Source: Paracoccus sp. C2R09
Lineage (GTDB): Bacteria > Pseudomonadota > Alphaproteobacteria > Rhodobacterales > Rhodobacteraceae
Assembly: GCF_018860625.1 (NCBI RefSeq)
Contig: NZ_JAHKQB010000024.1
Span: 1 to 64,000 of the forward strand
Reading direction: 5' to 3'
Length of the DNA: 64,000 bases
Notes under the pieces: generated by a model
What the model saw: the letters and a program-made list of their open reading frames with translations, nothing else
Databases searched by the model: none
Told to the model about the DNA's origin: nothing
Shown: piece by piece, positions 8,404-16,735 of the stretch
Numbering within the stretch: the stretch's first letter is position 1
Layout: each line of letters begins with the position of its first letter
Made by a program: the position numbers and the translations under genes

Positions 8404-8908
8404 CTCGACACTCTGCTCCTGCTTTGCGGCAGATCGCGGCGCATGCCACGCTGCTCTTGTTTGTTACCCCCTTCTCATGAACGGGGCGCGGACGGAAGAC
8501 ATCCAGTGAGAAATTGAGCAGGAAGCCGCCATCGTTGCAGCCCGGATCGGGATGCGCGGTCGTTAACCGCAGCCGATATGCGACCCGCCCTGGGGGCATG
8601 GCGCCCCGCGACGGCATTCGATGCACCCGTCCCGATGCCGTGGCAGGGCGCCTGCGTCGGAACCCTGTTTGCGGGACCGGCCATCATCCGCGTTCCGAAT
8701 GTCGATCCGCAATCATCCGCCAAATCAACGGTGTCGCTCATCTTCTGAACCGCTCAGTCTTGCATCGCGTGCAAAGCTGGGGCATAGGATCACGCGTTCC
8801 TGATCGGTTCGTGAACGCACGGCCCGGATCGGTTCCGCAGCCAGCAGATGCCAGCAATCCAAAGCTTATTCCCCCGTTCCGGACGAACGGGGTCAGCCCG
8901 AGGTTGCC
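8404..8908. other. Divergent intergenic region between minC and the TonB-dependent receptor
   Basis: About 505 bp without a convincing gene; the short open frames lack family features. It should hold the promoters of minCDE (leftward) and of the receptor (rightward). Recognisable repeats near the receptor are listed separately. Confidence 0.6.
8760..8835 (+). promoter_or_regulatory. Candidate promoter and repeats upstream of the TonB-dependent receptor
   Basis: TTGCAT (8760-8765) and TAGGAT (8785-8790) could be -35 and -10 elements, but the 19-bp spacing is long. An inverted repeat TTGCA-N5-TGCAA (8760-8774) overlaps the -35. A 9-bp direct repeat GATCGGTTC occurs at 8802-8810 and 8827-8835, 25 bp apart. 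No Fur or RirA consensus was recognised with confidence. Confidence 0.3.
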
Positions 8909-10870
8909 ATGAACAACACCCTTCGTTTCCTTCTTGCAGGCGTGTCGTCGCTTGCCATCGCCACGCCATCCATGGCGCAAGAGGTCATCCAGCTGGAAGA
9001 GATCGTCCTCTCGCTTGTCGACGAGGGGCGCGAAAACATCGAGGCCACCGGCGGGACGGTCATCGACGCCGAGGATCTGCGCGCGCTGCACCCCCAGGAC
9101 GTGTCCGACCTCTTTGCGCGCGAAAGCACGGTCACGGTCGCGGGCGGCGGCGGGCCCGCCAAGCGCATCCATGTTCTGGGCATGGAGCAGTCGAACCTGG
9201 CCGTCAGCGTCGACGGCGTCCCCGAGGTCGACACGAGCTGGCACCATACGGGTTCCGCCGTGATCGATCCCGCCTTCCTGAAGGCGGTCGAGGTCGAGAG
9301 CGGCGCGGCATCGGCCGATGCGGGCTTCGGTGCGGCGGCGGGTGCCGTGCGATACGAGACGGTTTCGGCGCATGACATGCTGAAGGCGGGGCAGAATGTC
9401 GGCGGGCGGGCCAGCCTGTCTTACGGGACGAACGGGCAGGGCGCCTCGGCAAGCCTTGCATCCTACGGGGCGGCCAACGGGTTCGACTGGCTGGTGATGC
9501 TGCACAAGCAGGATGGCGACGACTACGAGGATGGCGATGGCGACACGATCCTCGGGACGGCCCCCGCGACCGCGGGCGTTCTGGCCAAGCTGGGCTACGA
9601 ATTCGAGACGCACCGGCTGGAGCTGGCCTATCAGCGCGACCAGGACCACGCGGATCGTACGATCAAGATGAACCTGGGGCTTGCGGACGACACGACCCTC
9701 TATCCGATGGACGTGACGACCGATCGTCTCAGCCTGACCTATACCAGCACGGCACCGACGGCGGCATGGGACCCGAAGGTCCAGTTCTACGTCTCGAAGT
9801 TCGATTATGACCGTCCCGATTACGTCGAGGACGGCGCGAATGGCGACATGCGCCTGGAAGAGGAACAGTTCGGCGGCAAGGCCGAGAACCGCTTCGAGCT
9901 GGGCGGCGGCACGATCACCGCGGGCGTCGATTTCAACCAGCACGATTACCATGTCGACAGCTATGGCGACAATCCGACGCGCAACTTCCAGACCACTCAG
10001 CTGGGCAGCTATGTCCAGGGCCGGTTCGAATTCGGCAACGGCTTCGATCTGTCCACCGGCGCGCGTGCCGATTACATGCGCTATACCGACTGGAACAACG
10101 AACGCTTCTCGGATGCGGGGATGTCGGCGAATGCCACGCTGTCCTACGAGTTCCGTCCGGGCTTCGAGGTCTTCGCGGGGGCGTCGCGGACCTTCATGGG
10201 CTACGACCTTGCCGAATACGGCTATCTGCATGCCCGTGCGGACGGCTTCGTGACCGATCCCGATTTCGAGGCGTCGAGCGCGCGCAACGTCAAGGTCGGC
10301 TTCAACGCCGATACCGGCCCCTGGCAGTTCGGCGTGACCTATTTCGACACGCATATCGACGACATGCCGGAATATGGCTGGACCGATCTGGTGCTGAGCA
10401 ACGCCTATGACCGCCGCTCCGAAGGCTATACCCTGAACGGGTCCTACAGCTGGGGCGCTGGTCGTGTGGGCATGACCTTCACCGACGTCAAGACCACCGA
10501 GAACGGCGAGGAAACCCTGCCGAGCAGCGGCTCGTTCGTGCCCGTGGGCAAGACCGCGACCCTGTTCGTCGACCAGGAATTCGAGCAGTACGACCTGAAG
10601 GTCGGCGGTTCCATCGCCTGGGCGGGCAGCCTGGATGGGGACGACTGGGGCAGCTTCTACGAGATGGATTCCTATACCGTCGTGGACGCCTATGCCGAAT
10701 GGCAGCCCGAGCGGCTGCGCGGCGCGACCCTGCGCGTCGGTGTCGAGAACCTGTTCGACGAGACCTATTTCGAGCGTTCGAGCTATGCCACCAGCTCGGC
10801 CCGCGGGGGGATCGACCCGATCTATGCCGAAGGCCGGACCTTCACCATCTCGACCTCGGTCGATTTCTGA
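8909..10870 (+). CDS. TonB-dependent outer-membrane receptor
   Basis: A 653-residue outer-membrane protein. The signal peptide ends near SMAQ (about residue 24), followed by a TonB-box-like EEIVLS. A plug domain (about 45-155, with ALHPQDVSDLFARES and NLAVSVDGVPE) precedes a beta-barrel that ends TISTSVDF with the terminal phenylalanine typical of barrel insertion. Such receptors import iron complexes, heme, cobalamin or other scarce ligands using TonB-ExbBD energy. No ligand-specific neighbour (periplasmic binding protein, reductase or sigma factor) is present, so the ligand is unknown. A strong hairpin follows, so it is probably monocistronic. Confidence 0.9.
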   Translation: MNNTLRFLLAGVSSLAIATPSMAQEVIQLEEIVLSLVDEGRENIEATGGTVIDAEDLRALHPQDVSDLFARESTVTVAGGGGPAKRIHVLGMEQSNLAVSVDGVPEVDTSWHHTGSAVIDPAFLKAVEVESGAASADAGFGAAAGAVRYETVSAHDMLKAGQNVGGRASLSYGTNGQGASASLASYGAANGFDWLVMLHKQDGDDYEDGDGDTILGTAPATAGVLAKLGYEFETHRLELAYQRDQDHADRTIKMNLGLADDTTLYPMDVTTDRLSLTYTSTAPTAAWDPKVQFYVSKFDYDRPDYVEDGANGDMRLEEEQFGGKAENRFELGGGTITAGVDFNQHDYHVDSYGDNPTRNFQTTQLGSYVQGRFEFGNGFDLSTGARADYMRYTDWNNERFSDAGMSANATLSYEFRPGFEVFAGASRTFMGYDLAEYGYLHARADGFVTDPDFEASSARNVKVGFNADTGPWQFGVTYFDTHIDDMPEYGWTDLVLSNAYDRRSEGYTLNGSYSWGAGRVGMTFTDVKTTENGEETLPSSGSFVPVGKTATLFVDQEFEQYDLKVGGSIAWAGSLDGDDWGSFYEMDSYTVVDAYAEWQPERLRGATLRVGVENLFDETYFERSSYATSSARGGIDPIYAEGRTFTISTSVDF

Positions 10871-10877
10871 TCACGAC

Positions 10878-10909
10878 CCCACCCCGGCGCATATCCGCGT
10901 CGGGGTGGG
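10878..10909 (+). terminator. Strong hairpin after the TonB-dependent receptor
   Basis: Arms at 10878-10890 and 10897-10909 pair over 13 bp with one G-U wobble (core CCCACCCCG with CGGGGTGGG) around a 6-base loop ATATCC. It starts 8 bases after the receptor stop. Rho-independent-type stem without a clear T-run. Confidence 0.65.
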
Positions 10910-10983
10910 TGGCGACCGGCCGATCCCGCCGAACCTGAAAATAAGGGTTGGCCCATCGTCACGGCTTGGTGCAACGTGACGAC

Positions 10984-11955
10984 ATGAACCCCGTCACCCC
11001 AGCCATGCAGCGGACCGAGGCCATGCCGGGCGACCCGGCGTCCTGGCTGAATGCGCAGGCCGGGCTTGCCGGACAACTGTCCCGCTCCACCCGAGAGCTG
11101 GGCAGGTTGGAGGCGACGATCGCCGCATTGCCGGAAGCCGAGGCCGAAGGCGCACGAATGCGGCTGGCCCTGCTGGAGGTCGAGGCGATGCTCTGGTCGC
11201 AGGGCATTGCCCTCTCGCGGGACGAGATCGGGCGCGATCTGATGGATGCCCGCGCGGATTCCGACCCCGAGGCGCTTCGGATCGCAAGATGGGCGCTTCG
11301 TCGCCTGACCGGGCGGGCCGATCTTGGCGATCTGGCTGCATTTCTGGGGATGCACGGAGCTTCGCATGCGAACCCGGCATTGCCGTCCCTGCGCGCGAGG
11401 GGGAAGGATTTCGACGATGCCGCAGCCATGTTCGCCTGCGGGGTCGACGCCATCACGGGGCTGGAACCGATCGCCCGCGGCCCTGCGATCCTGATGCTGT
11501 GGCGGCAGGCGGAACTGTCCCCTCCGGCCGAGGTGGTCGAACCCGCGGTGTGGTCCGCACGGCACATGGCGCTTGACGGCGGGGCGATGCCCTTCGTCCC
11601 GCTTGGGCAGCACGGGCGGCGAACATGGCCTGCATCGGGTCCGGTGGCGGACCGCCTTGCCGCGCATCTGGCCGCGGCCGAGGCAGGCGCTCGGGATGCG
11701 CGCATCGCGATCCTGCAGCTGCAGGCCTGGGCAGCCCGCGCCCGTGCGACAGTCGTCCGAAATGACGGGGACAATGCCCACCGGGTCATCGGGGCGCTGC
11801 TGGCCCGTCCGCTCGTATCCGCGATGGAGGTCGAGGCGCAGGCCGGTGTCAGCCGCTCGACCGCGATCCGCGTGCTGACACGTCTGCAGGACGGCGCCCT
11901 TCTGCGCGAGGTGACGGGCGGGCGCCGCTTCCGCCTGTGGACGGTGGCCGCATGA
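10984..11955 (+). CDS. DNA-binding protein of the RHE_PE00001/DUF1612 type with C-terminal HTH
   Basis: A 323-residue protein that resembles the RHE_PE00001 family seen mostly on plasmids and islands of Rhizobiales and Rhodobacterales: a helical DUF1612-like body and a C-terminal helix-turn-helix. The HTH is readable at the end (AQAGVSRSTAIRVLTRLQ, then a wing-like GGRRFRLW). The function of the family is not established; a regulatory or plasmid-maintenance role is only a guess. I use ATG 10984 rather than an upstream TTG. Its last codons overlap the ATG of the next small gene, so the two form one unit. Confidence 0.6.
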   Translation: MNPVTPAMQRTEAMPGDPASWLNAQAGLAGQLSRSTRELGRLEATIAALPEAEAEGARMRLALLEVEAMLWSQGIALSRDEIGRDLMDARADSDPEALRIARWALRRLTGRADLGDLAAFLGMHGASHANPALPSLRARGKDFDDAAAMFACGVDAITGLEPIARGPAILMLWRQAELSPPAEVVEPAVWSARHMALDGGAMPFVPLGQHGRRTWPASGPVADRLAAHLAAAEAGARDARIAILQLQAWAARARATVVRNDGDNAHRVIGALLARPLVSAMEVEAQAGVSRSTAIRVLTRLQDGALLREVTGGRRFRLWTVAA

Positions 11956-12239
11956 CCGACGATGCCGACAGGCCGAACCTGACAAGCCATACCCGACAGG
12001 CCGACTGGCGCCGCGCCAATCCCGCGAAATACAGCGCGCATCTGGCCGTGCAGAAGGCGCTTGCATCGGGCAGGCTGAAGCGCCTCACCTGCGAGATCTG
12101 CGGCAGTGCCAAGGTCGATGCGCATCACGACAGCTATGATCGCCCGCTGGAGGTACGCTGGCTGTGCCGCAGCCATCACGTGCGGCTGCATACATGCGGA
12201 GAGGACATGTTCCCGATCAGGGGTCGAGGGGCAAGTTGA
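11952..12239 (+). CDS. Small HNH-like zinc-binding protein
   Basis: A 95-residue protein overlapping the preceding gene by four bases (ATGA). It contains a CxxC (CEICGS, about residue 46), an AHHDSYDRPLEVRWLC segment and a CRSHH-x3-H ending. This pattern is common in phage- and plasmid-borne HNH-type or zinc-ribbon proteins. It could be a small nuclease or a DNA-binding zinc protein. Catalysis is uncertain because the full HNH core is compact and not all residues can be placed. Pairing with the RHE_PE00001-type gene suggests acquired DNA. Confidence 0.6.
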   Translation: MTDDADRPNLTSHTRQADWRRANPAKYSAHLAVQKALASGRLKRLTCEICGSAKVDAHHDSYDRPLEVRWLCRSHHVRLHTCGEDMFPIRGRGAS

Positions 12240-12262
12240 CTTGCCTTCGCCGGAAGGCGGTA

Positions 12263-12304
12263 TGGTCCTGGTCCTGGTCCTGGTCCTGGTCCTGGTCCTG
12301 GTCG
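12263..12304 (+). repeat. Hexanucleotide tandem repeat (TGGTCC)
   Basis: Six perfect copies of TGGTCC (12263-12298) are followed by a seventh copy with one change (TGGTCG). The unit length is a multiple of three, so copy-number change would not shift a reading frame. No gene clearly spans it. Confidence 0.9.
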
Positions 12305-13551
12305 TGGGGGCGAGGGTCGCAAGCGTCACGCGACACGGGCTGGCTTTCGATCCGTGCCGTTCGGTGAAGCATGTGCAGGCCTAACTTGAAGGCTCTTTTC
12401 GAAAGGTCAGACAGATCACCCGTGATCTTGTTATTGCCTCGGGCAATGGCGGCTTCGAGTGGTCATGAGCCAAAGGCTCTGTTAATGAGCAAGGGGTCAA
12501 TCTCGGGATTGCCAGCTTTGATAGGGGAGCCGGTGTGTTCGCTGCAGCCGGTGCAGCACATACAGTTTGCCACGCCTGTGCGGTCATACCCGGGCGAGCT
12601 GCAAAAGTTTACGACTGCATGTTTCGATACTCTCATCCTTTGAGGGCCGTAATCGTGCGCATGAAGAGTAGGTGACCTGTAGTCTTTATATTATGCGCTG
12701 ATTGGAAGCAGGTCGAGTACGGCATGATTGCTGATATGTTGGAACGCTGCCACATTCAGCTGCAACGCGGCGACAAGCAGCGGGGACTGTCGGCGCGTGG
12801 TGTCGGTCGCACGGGTCTGCAGGGCAACGCACAAGGGTACCTGCCTTATCCCTCCCGCGACCGTGCTGATCTTTCTCCGCCTTCCTTCGCCAGACAGTAT
12901 TCGCACCGGTTCTGATATGACAGGCGCGATCGACTGTAACGCGTGTGAATGCCTTTAGAACCCGCGATGCAAGGCGCCTTTATCTGGGGTGTCACACCCT
13001 ATGAATCGTTATCGTTTTCGTGCGTTACTGTTGCGGTTCGGGGCTCGGGAGTTCTTTCCAAGGTCGCGCGGTACGGCCGCGGCGGTTGTGAAATCGCTGA
13101 TGCTGATCGGTATGGCATTCTCCAGTGATCCGCCAACGGCAATTCCTCGAGTGCCCCGCCGAGGGCGCGGGTGTCGCCAGATGGCCGGATCATGCCCCGG
13201 CCACGGGCTCCGTCATCTGTCCATGGTCGCGCGCATGTCCCTTTCCCGAAACATCGCGGCGTGGCTGCTGGTGTCCGACATCGACTTTGCTGCAGCGCAT
13301 CTGATCCAAGCTGCAATGGGCTTCTGCCTGCTGACTGGAACGATGCTAGTGGCGGTTCAACCCATGCATGGTGTCGTTCCGAGGCCTGGGCAGCATCATC
13401 GCCCCAGCCCCCGTCCGCAAAGGAAGATAGCCTTATCTGGTTGCTGCAGTCGCGCGGGTGATGTCGTGATCGGCGGGTGAGTGGGCAGTGGCTCTGCGTC
13501 GGACAAGGATGAGCACTGCGCCGAAGGATGGGCCTGTCCGATGCCGCGCAG
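12305..13551. other. Gene-poor region, possibly decayed DNA
   Basis: About 1.25 kb in which no open frame shows a recognisable family or the codon bias of its neighbours. Composition is less GC-rich around 12600-12760. It separates the plasmid-type genes from the sulfonate island. It may be the remains of an insertion, but no terminal repeats or transposase motifs could be named. Confidence 0.5.
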
Positions 13552-13565
13552 GCCCCGTACGGGGC
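13552..13565. terminator. GC palindrome downstream of the LacI regulator
   Basis: GCCCCGTACGGGGC is a perfect 14-bp palindrome lying 34 bp beyond the stop codon (13600-13602) of the leftward lacI-type gene. A second small hairpin (GGGGC-CTCA-GCCCC, 13594-13607) overlaps that stop codon. Either could help end transcription. Confidence 0.35.
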
Positions 13566-13599
13566 GGCGAAGGTTATGCTTTCGATCACCACAGGGGCC

Positions 13600-14646
13600 T
13601 CAGCCCCCCGGCGGACGCCCAAGAGAGGAACGCGCGATGAACTCGGCCGGGAAGCCGATCGAGCGCGGCTGCTGTCCGGTCTCGATCCACTCCAACAGGG
13701 CCTGGCCCGCGGCCTCGCCCATGCGGCGGTGGGGAACGCGAACGGTGGTCAGGGCAGGGCTGACTGCTGTCGCAAGCTCTATGTCGTCGAAGCCCGTGAC
13801 CGAGACGTCGCCCGGGATCGACAGGCCCATCGCCCGTGCCCCGCGCATCGCACCCGCAGCCAGCACATCGTTGCCGCAGATGATCGCAGTCGGACGATCC
13901 GGGCGCGACAGAAGACGGATGGCTCCGGCCTCTCCGTCGTCCAGGGTATAGGGCAGCGCCACGATGTCGCCGGGGTCAAGCGTGATGCCTGCGCGGGCAA
14001 GTTCCTCGGTCACGCCCTGCAGGCGGGCACGGGCGCGGTCGTTCCCCTCGATCATGCCAGTAAGAAGGGCGATCCGGCGATGCCCGGCAGCCAGCACGTT
14101 TCGGGCCACCTCCGATGCGGCGGCGGCATTGTCGAAACCGATGGTCAGATGCGACGACGCCCTGGGCGCCGACCACAGCAGCGCGAAGGGCACGCGGCGC
14201 GATTCCAGGATGTCATAGACTTCGGGCGGGCGTTCGCTGCCGATAAGGGCGATCCCGTCCACCCCGCGCGCCAGCAATGTGCGCAACTGCGTCTGCTCTC
14301 GCATGGGCGAATACTGGGAACTTGCGACCAGCAGCATCACGTTTCGTGCCGCAAGGGTTTCCTGCAGCGCCTGCACGGCCGTGGCAAAGATCGAATTGGC
14401 CATCGTCGGAATGATCGCCCCGATCGTGTTGCTGCGCCGCGACGCCAATGCCTGTCCGCCGAAATTCGGCGTATAACCCAGGACGGCGACCGCATTCTCG
14501 ACCGCAAGGCGGGTTTCCGTCCGAACGCGGTCGGGCGAATTCAGCGTCCGCGACACGGTGGCGGTCGAAACGCCTGCAAGACGTGCCACATCCTCGAGGG
14601 TCGGCACTTTTGGGCGGTCATTCCGCGGCTCCGTATCGGCACCCAT
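13600..14646 (-). CDS. LacI-family regulator of the DHPS operon
   Basis: A 348-residue LacI/GalR-family repressor. Residues about 14-36 form the helix-turn-helix (LEDVARLAGVSTATVSRTLN), followed by a hinge helix (GGQALASRRSNTIGAI) and a periplasmic-binding-like effector domain (ICGNDVLAAGAMRGARAMG, then VTGFDDIELA). ATG 14646 has GGAG about nine bases upstream; a TTG codon lies immediately before it. It is divergent from the TRAP/hpsN operon, and two LacI-type palindromes lie between them. The effector is presumably DHPS or a metabolite of it. The cluster suggests an HpsR-like role, but I do not assign the symbol. Confidence 0.88.
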   Translation of the reverse strand: MGADTEPRNDRPKVPTLEDVARLAGVSTATVSRTLNSPDRVRTETRLAVENAVAVLGYTPNFGGQALASRRSNTIGAIIPTMANSIFATAVQALQETLAARNVMLLVASSQYSPMREQTQLRTLLARGVDGIALIGSERPPEVYDILESRRVPFALLWSAPRASSHLTIGFDNAAAASEVARNVLAAGHRRIALLTGMIEGNDRARARLQGVTEELARAGITLDPGDIVALPYTLDDGEAGAIRLLSRPDRPTAIICGNDVLAAGAMRGARAMGLSIPGDVSVTGFDDIELATAVSPALTTVRVPHRRMGEAAGQALLEWIETGQQPRSIGFPAEFIARSSLGRPPGG

Positions 14647-14678
14647 CAAACATACTCCATAACGCCGCCAATATCGTA

Positions 14679-14692
14679 TGTAAGCGCTTGCA
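14679..14692. promoter_or_regulatory. LacI-type operator 1
   Basis: TGTAAGCGCTTGCA is a near-perfect 14-bp palindrome with the central CG step typical of LacI/GalR operators. It sits between the divergent lacI-type gene and the DHPS operon. Its centre is 22 bp, about two helical turns, from operator 2. Confidence 0.8.
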
Positions 14693-14700
14693 TCACAAGA

Positions 14701-14714
14701 TGTAAGCGCTTACA
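14701..14714. promoter_or_regulatory. LacI-type operator 2
   Basis: TGTAAGCGCTTACA is a perfect 14-bp palindrome sharing 13 of 14 bases with operator 1, and it lies 41 bp before the first downstream start codon. Binding by the adjacent LacI-family protein would block or control both divergent promoters. Confidence 0.82.
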
Positions 14715-14754
14715 CAACAAATGACGTAGCGATTCGAACACGGAGGAGGTGTCG

Positions 14755-14943
14755 ATGAGCAGTTCGGCAATCACGGCCTTCGCGATCTCGGGCCTGCTTT
14801 TTGCAAGCTTCGTGGCCAACCTGCTGATGGGAGCCGGCGGGACGGTCCTTCTGGGAAACGTGGGGGAGATGCTGCTGATGGCAGCCGCCGCGACCGCCTT
14901 TGCGGTCGGGACATTGATAAGCGAGGCAAGACAAAAGACCTGA
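14755..14943 (+). CDS. Small two-helix membrane protein at the head of the DHPS operon
   Basis: A 62-residue protein that I do not recognise. It has two hydrophobic segments (about 6-30 and 38-55) and a short charged tail (ISEARQKT). ATG 14755 follows a good Shine-Dalgarno (GGAGGAGG). It is the first gene after the two operators and lies 29 bp ahead of the TRAP binding-protein gene, so it is almost certainly cotranscribed with the transporter. It could be an accessory subunit of the TRAP system or a small regulator of it; this is speculation. Confidence 0.6.
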   Translation: MSSSAITAFAISGLLFASFVANLLMGAGGTVLLGNVGEMLLMAAAATAFAVGTLISEARQKT

Positions 14944-14972
14944 ACGAAGTTCCCTTGGGAGGGGGAGGAACG

Positions 14973-16127
14973 ATGTTTGATGAAAACGACGAAATCGATC
15001 GGCGTCATGCGACACGCCGCAATTTCCTGAAGCTGGCCGGAACAGGTAGCTTTACCGCCGCGGTGCTGGCGGGGGCGGCAGGCACCCTTTGGTCCGACAG
15101 CGCAGCCGCCCAGACGGCGAACGAGGAACAGGAACGCGAACGCGCCGCCGAAGAGGTCATGACGCTTGCCACGGCCTATACCATGTTCGCCGATCGCAGC
15201 TATCCGATCATGCAGCTGGACATGAAGGAGAACGTCCAGAACCTCAGCGGCGGCCGCATCTATGTGAAGCTGGCCCCGGCGGGGCAGCTCGGCTCGGCCA
15301 ACGAACTGGTCCAGAAGGTGCAATCGGGCACCATCCAGGCGGCCCAGCACTCCATCGCGAATTTCGCGCCCTACGCACCGGTCGTGGACCTGATCAACCT
15401 GCCCTATCTGTGCGGCAGCAACCAGCGCTTCGTCAATCTCGTGCGGTCCGACCACTGGACGACCACGGTCCATCCGCAGATCGAGGCACGGGGCTTCAAG
15501 CCGCTGTTCTATGCCATCATCGATCCGCGTGGCGTGGCCTTGCGCAACAGCATCGACAAGCCGGTGCTGACGCCCGAGGACATGCGCGGGATCAAGTTCC
15601 GCGTTCCCGGCTCGGAGATCATGCAGACCTATTACCGCATGGTCGGCGCGAACCCGACACCCATCGCCTGGGGCGAGACGCCCTCGGCCATCCAGCAGGG
15701 CGTGGCGGACGCGCTCGATCCCTCGACGGGGGCGCTCTATGTGTTCGGGTTCAAGGACATGCTGAGCCACGTCACCTTCACGAAGGCCGTTCCGGACGCG
15801 CAGGTGTATTCGTGCAACCTCGAATGGTTCGAGGGGCTGCCCGACGATCTGCGCGAGGCGGTCGAGTTCGCGGCCCAAGTCACCGGCGACCAGAACCTTG
15901 CCAAGGTGCCTGCCGCGCGCGGTTACGCCATGGCCGAGCTGCGCCGCAGCGGCGTCGAGTTCCATTCGCTGGATGACGACCAGATGGCGCAGTGGAAGGA
16001 GGCCGGCGGCTTCCAGCGTTCCGAATGGGACGCGACGAAGACCCATCTTGCCGGATCCATGGCCGAGTTCGACAAGCTGGCCGAGGCCGCGTCCACCGAC
16101 GGGCGTGCCTATGTTCACGATACGTGA
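14973..16127 (+). CDS. TRAP transporter substrate-binding protein (DctP family), probable DHPS binding protein
   Basis: A 384-residue exported solute receptor. A twin-arginine-type signal (RRNFLKLAG, about residues 13-21) and hydrophobic core end near AAAQ. The mature part follows DctP: GGRIYVKLAPAGQLGSANEL, then the conserved Arg region GIKFRVPGSEIMQTYYRMVGA and a WGETPSAIQQGVADALD segment. It binds an organic acid in the periplasm and docks on the DctQM proteins encoded next. Position next to hpsN suggests DHPS as substrate (HpsK-type role). ATG 14973 has a GGGGGAGG Shine-Dalgarno. Confidence 0.9.
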   Translation: MFDENDEIDRRHATRRNFLKLAGTGSFTAAVLAGAAGTLWSDSAAAQTANEEQERERAAEEVMTLATAYTMFADRSYPIMQLDMKENVQNLSGGRIYVKLAPAGQLGSANELVQKVQSGTIQAAQHSIANFAPYAPVVDLINLPYLCGSNQRFVNLVRSDHWTTTVHPQIEARGFKPLFYAIIDPRGVALRNSIDKPVLTPEDMRGIKFRVPGSEIMQTYYRMVGANPTPIAWGETPSAIQQGVADALDPSTGALYVFGFKDMLSHVTFTKAVPDAQVYSCNLEWFEGLPDDLREAVEFAAQVTGDQNLAKVPAARGYAMAELRRSGVEFHSLDDDQMAQWKEAGGFQRSEWDATKTHLAGSMAEFDKLAEAASTDGRAYVHDT

Positions 16128-16135
16128 TCGGTGGC

Positions 16136-16157
16136 GGTCGCGCTGACAGGCGCGACC
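16136..16157 (+). terminator. Intercistronic hairpin after dctP-like gene
   Basis: GGTCGCGC-TGACAG-GCGCGACC forms a perfect 8-bp stem with a 6-base loop, 8 bases after the stop codon. It lies in the 94-bp gap before the small permease. It probably stabilises the upstream message or attenuates read-through. Confidence 0.6.
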
Positions 16158-16221
16158 CTCGGCTTCTTTTCGGCAAACGAAACCTCGCAGACGACCGTCT
16201 TCCGGCGGCCGGAGGAGAACC

Positions 16222-16728
16222 ATGTTCCAAATCCTGGACCGGAATATCGAGCGTTGGGCGCTGCTCGTGTTCTATCTGATGCTGGTCGCGACGATGACCA
16301 TCGAAGTCGTCCGCCGGGAGGTCTTCGCCTATTCCTCCATCTGGGGAGAGGAGGTGGTGCGCTACAGCTTCATCTATCTCTGCTGGATCGGTGCGGCGGC
16401 GGCCGTGCGCGAACGCGCCCATATCCGCATCGACGTCATCCTGAACTATCTTCCGCCACGCGGGCGGGCGCTGATCTACATCTTCGGCGACCTGGTCACG
16501 CTGGCGCTGGCCCTGCTGGCGCTGTGGCTGGCCATCGACACGGCCGAGATCTCGTGGAAGTTCGGTTCGGTCAGCCACGGGCTGCGCATCTCGATGGTGT
16601 GGTTCCTGATGGCGGTGCCGATCGGCTTCGCGCTGATGATCTTCCGTCTTTTCCAATGCCTCGGTCGGGACCTGCGCGATCTGCGCCTGGGCAACCCCGT
16701 CTACGAAGGCGAACGCCTGTTCGAGTGA
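16222..16728 (+). CDS. TRAP transporter small permease (DctQ family)
   Basis: A 168-residue inner-membrane protein with four predicted transmembrane helices and the DctQ pattern WGEEVVRYSFIYLCWIGAAA (about 40-60) followed by the charged RAHIRIDV. It partners the large permease encoded eight bases downstream. In DHPS degraders the equivalent gene is hpsL or hpsM; I do not assign which. ATG 16222 is preceded by CCGGAGGAG. Confidence 0.9.
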   Translation: MFQILDRNIERWALLVFYLMLVATMTIEVVRREVFAYSSIWGEEVVRYSFIYLCWIGAAAAVRERAHIRIDVILNYLPPRGRALIYIFGDLVTLALALLALWLAIDTAEISWKFGSVSHGLRISMVWFLMAVPIGFALMIFRLFQCLGRDLRDLRLGNPVYEGERLFE

Positions 16729-16735
16729 GGTCGCA

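Noticed and set aside
12263..12304. CRISPR array
   Set aside because: The unit is only six bases with no spacers and no cas genes; it is a microsatellite.
12999..13622. A 207-codon leftward open frame in the gene-poor region
   Set aside because: Rich in Arg, Pro and Ser without secondary-structure pattern or family, and it runs into the end of the LacI gene; probably chance in GC-rich DNA.
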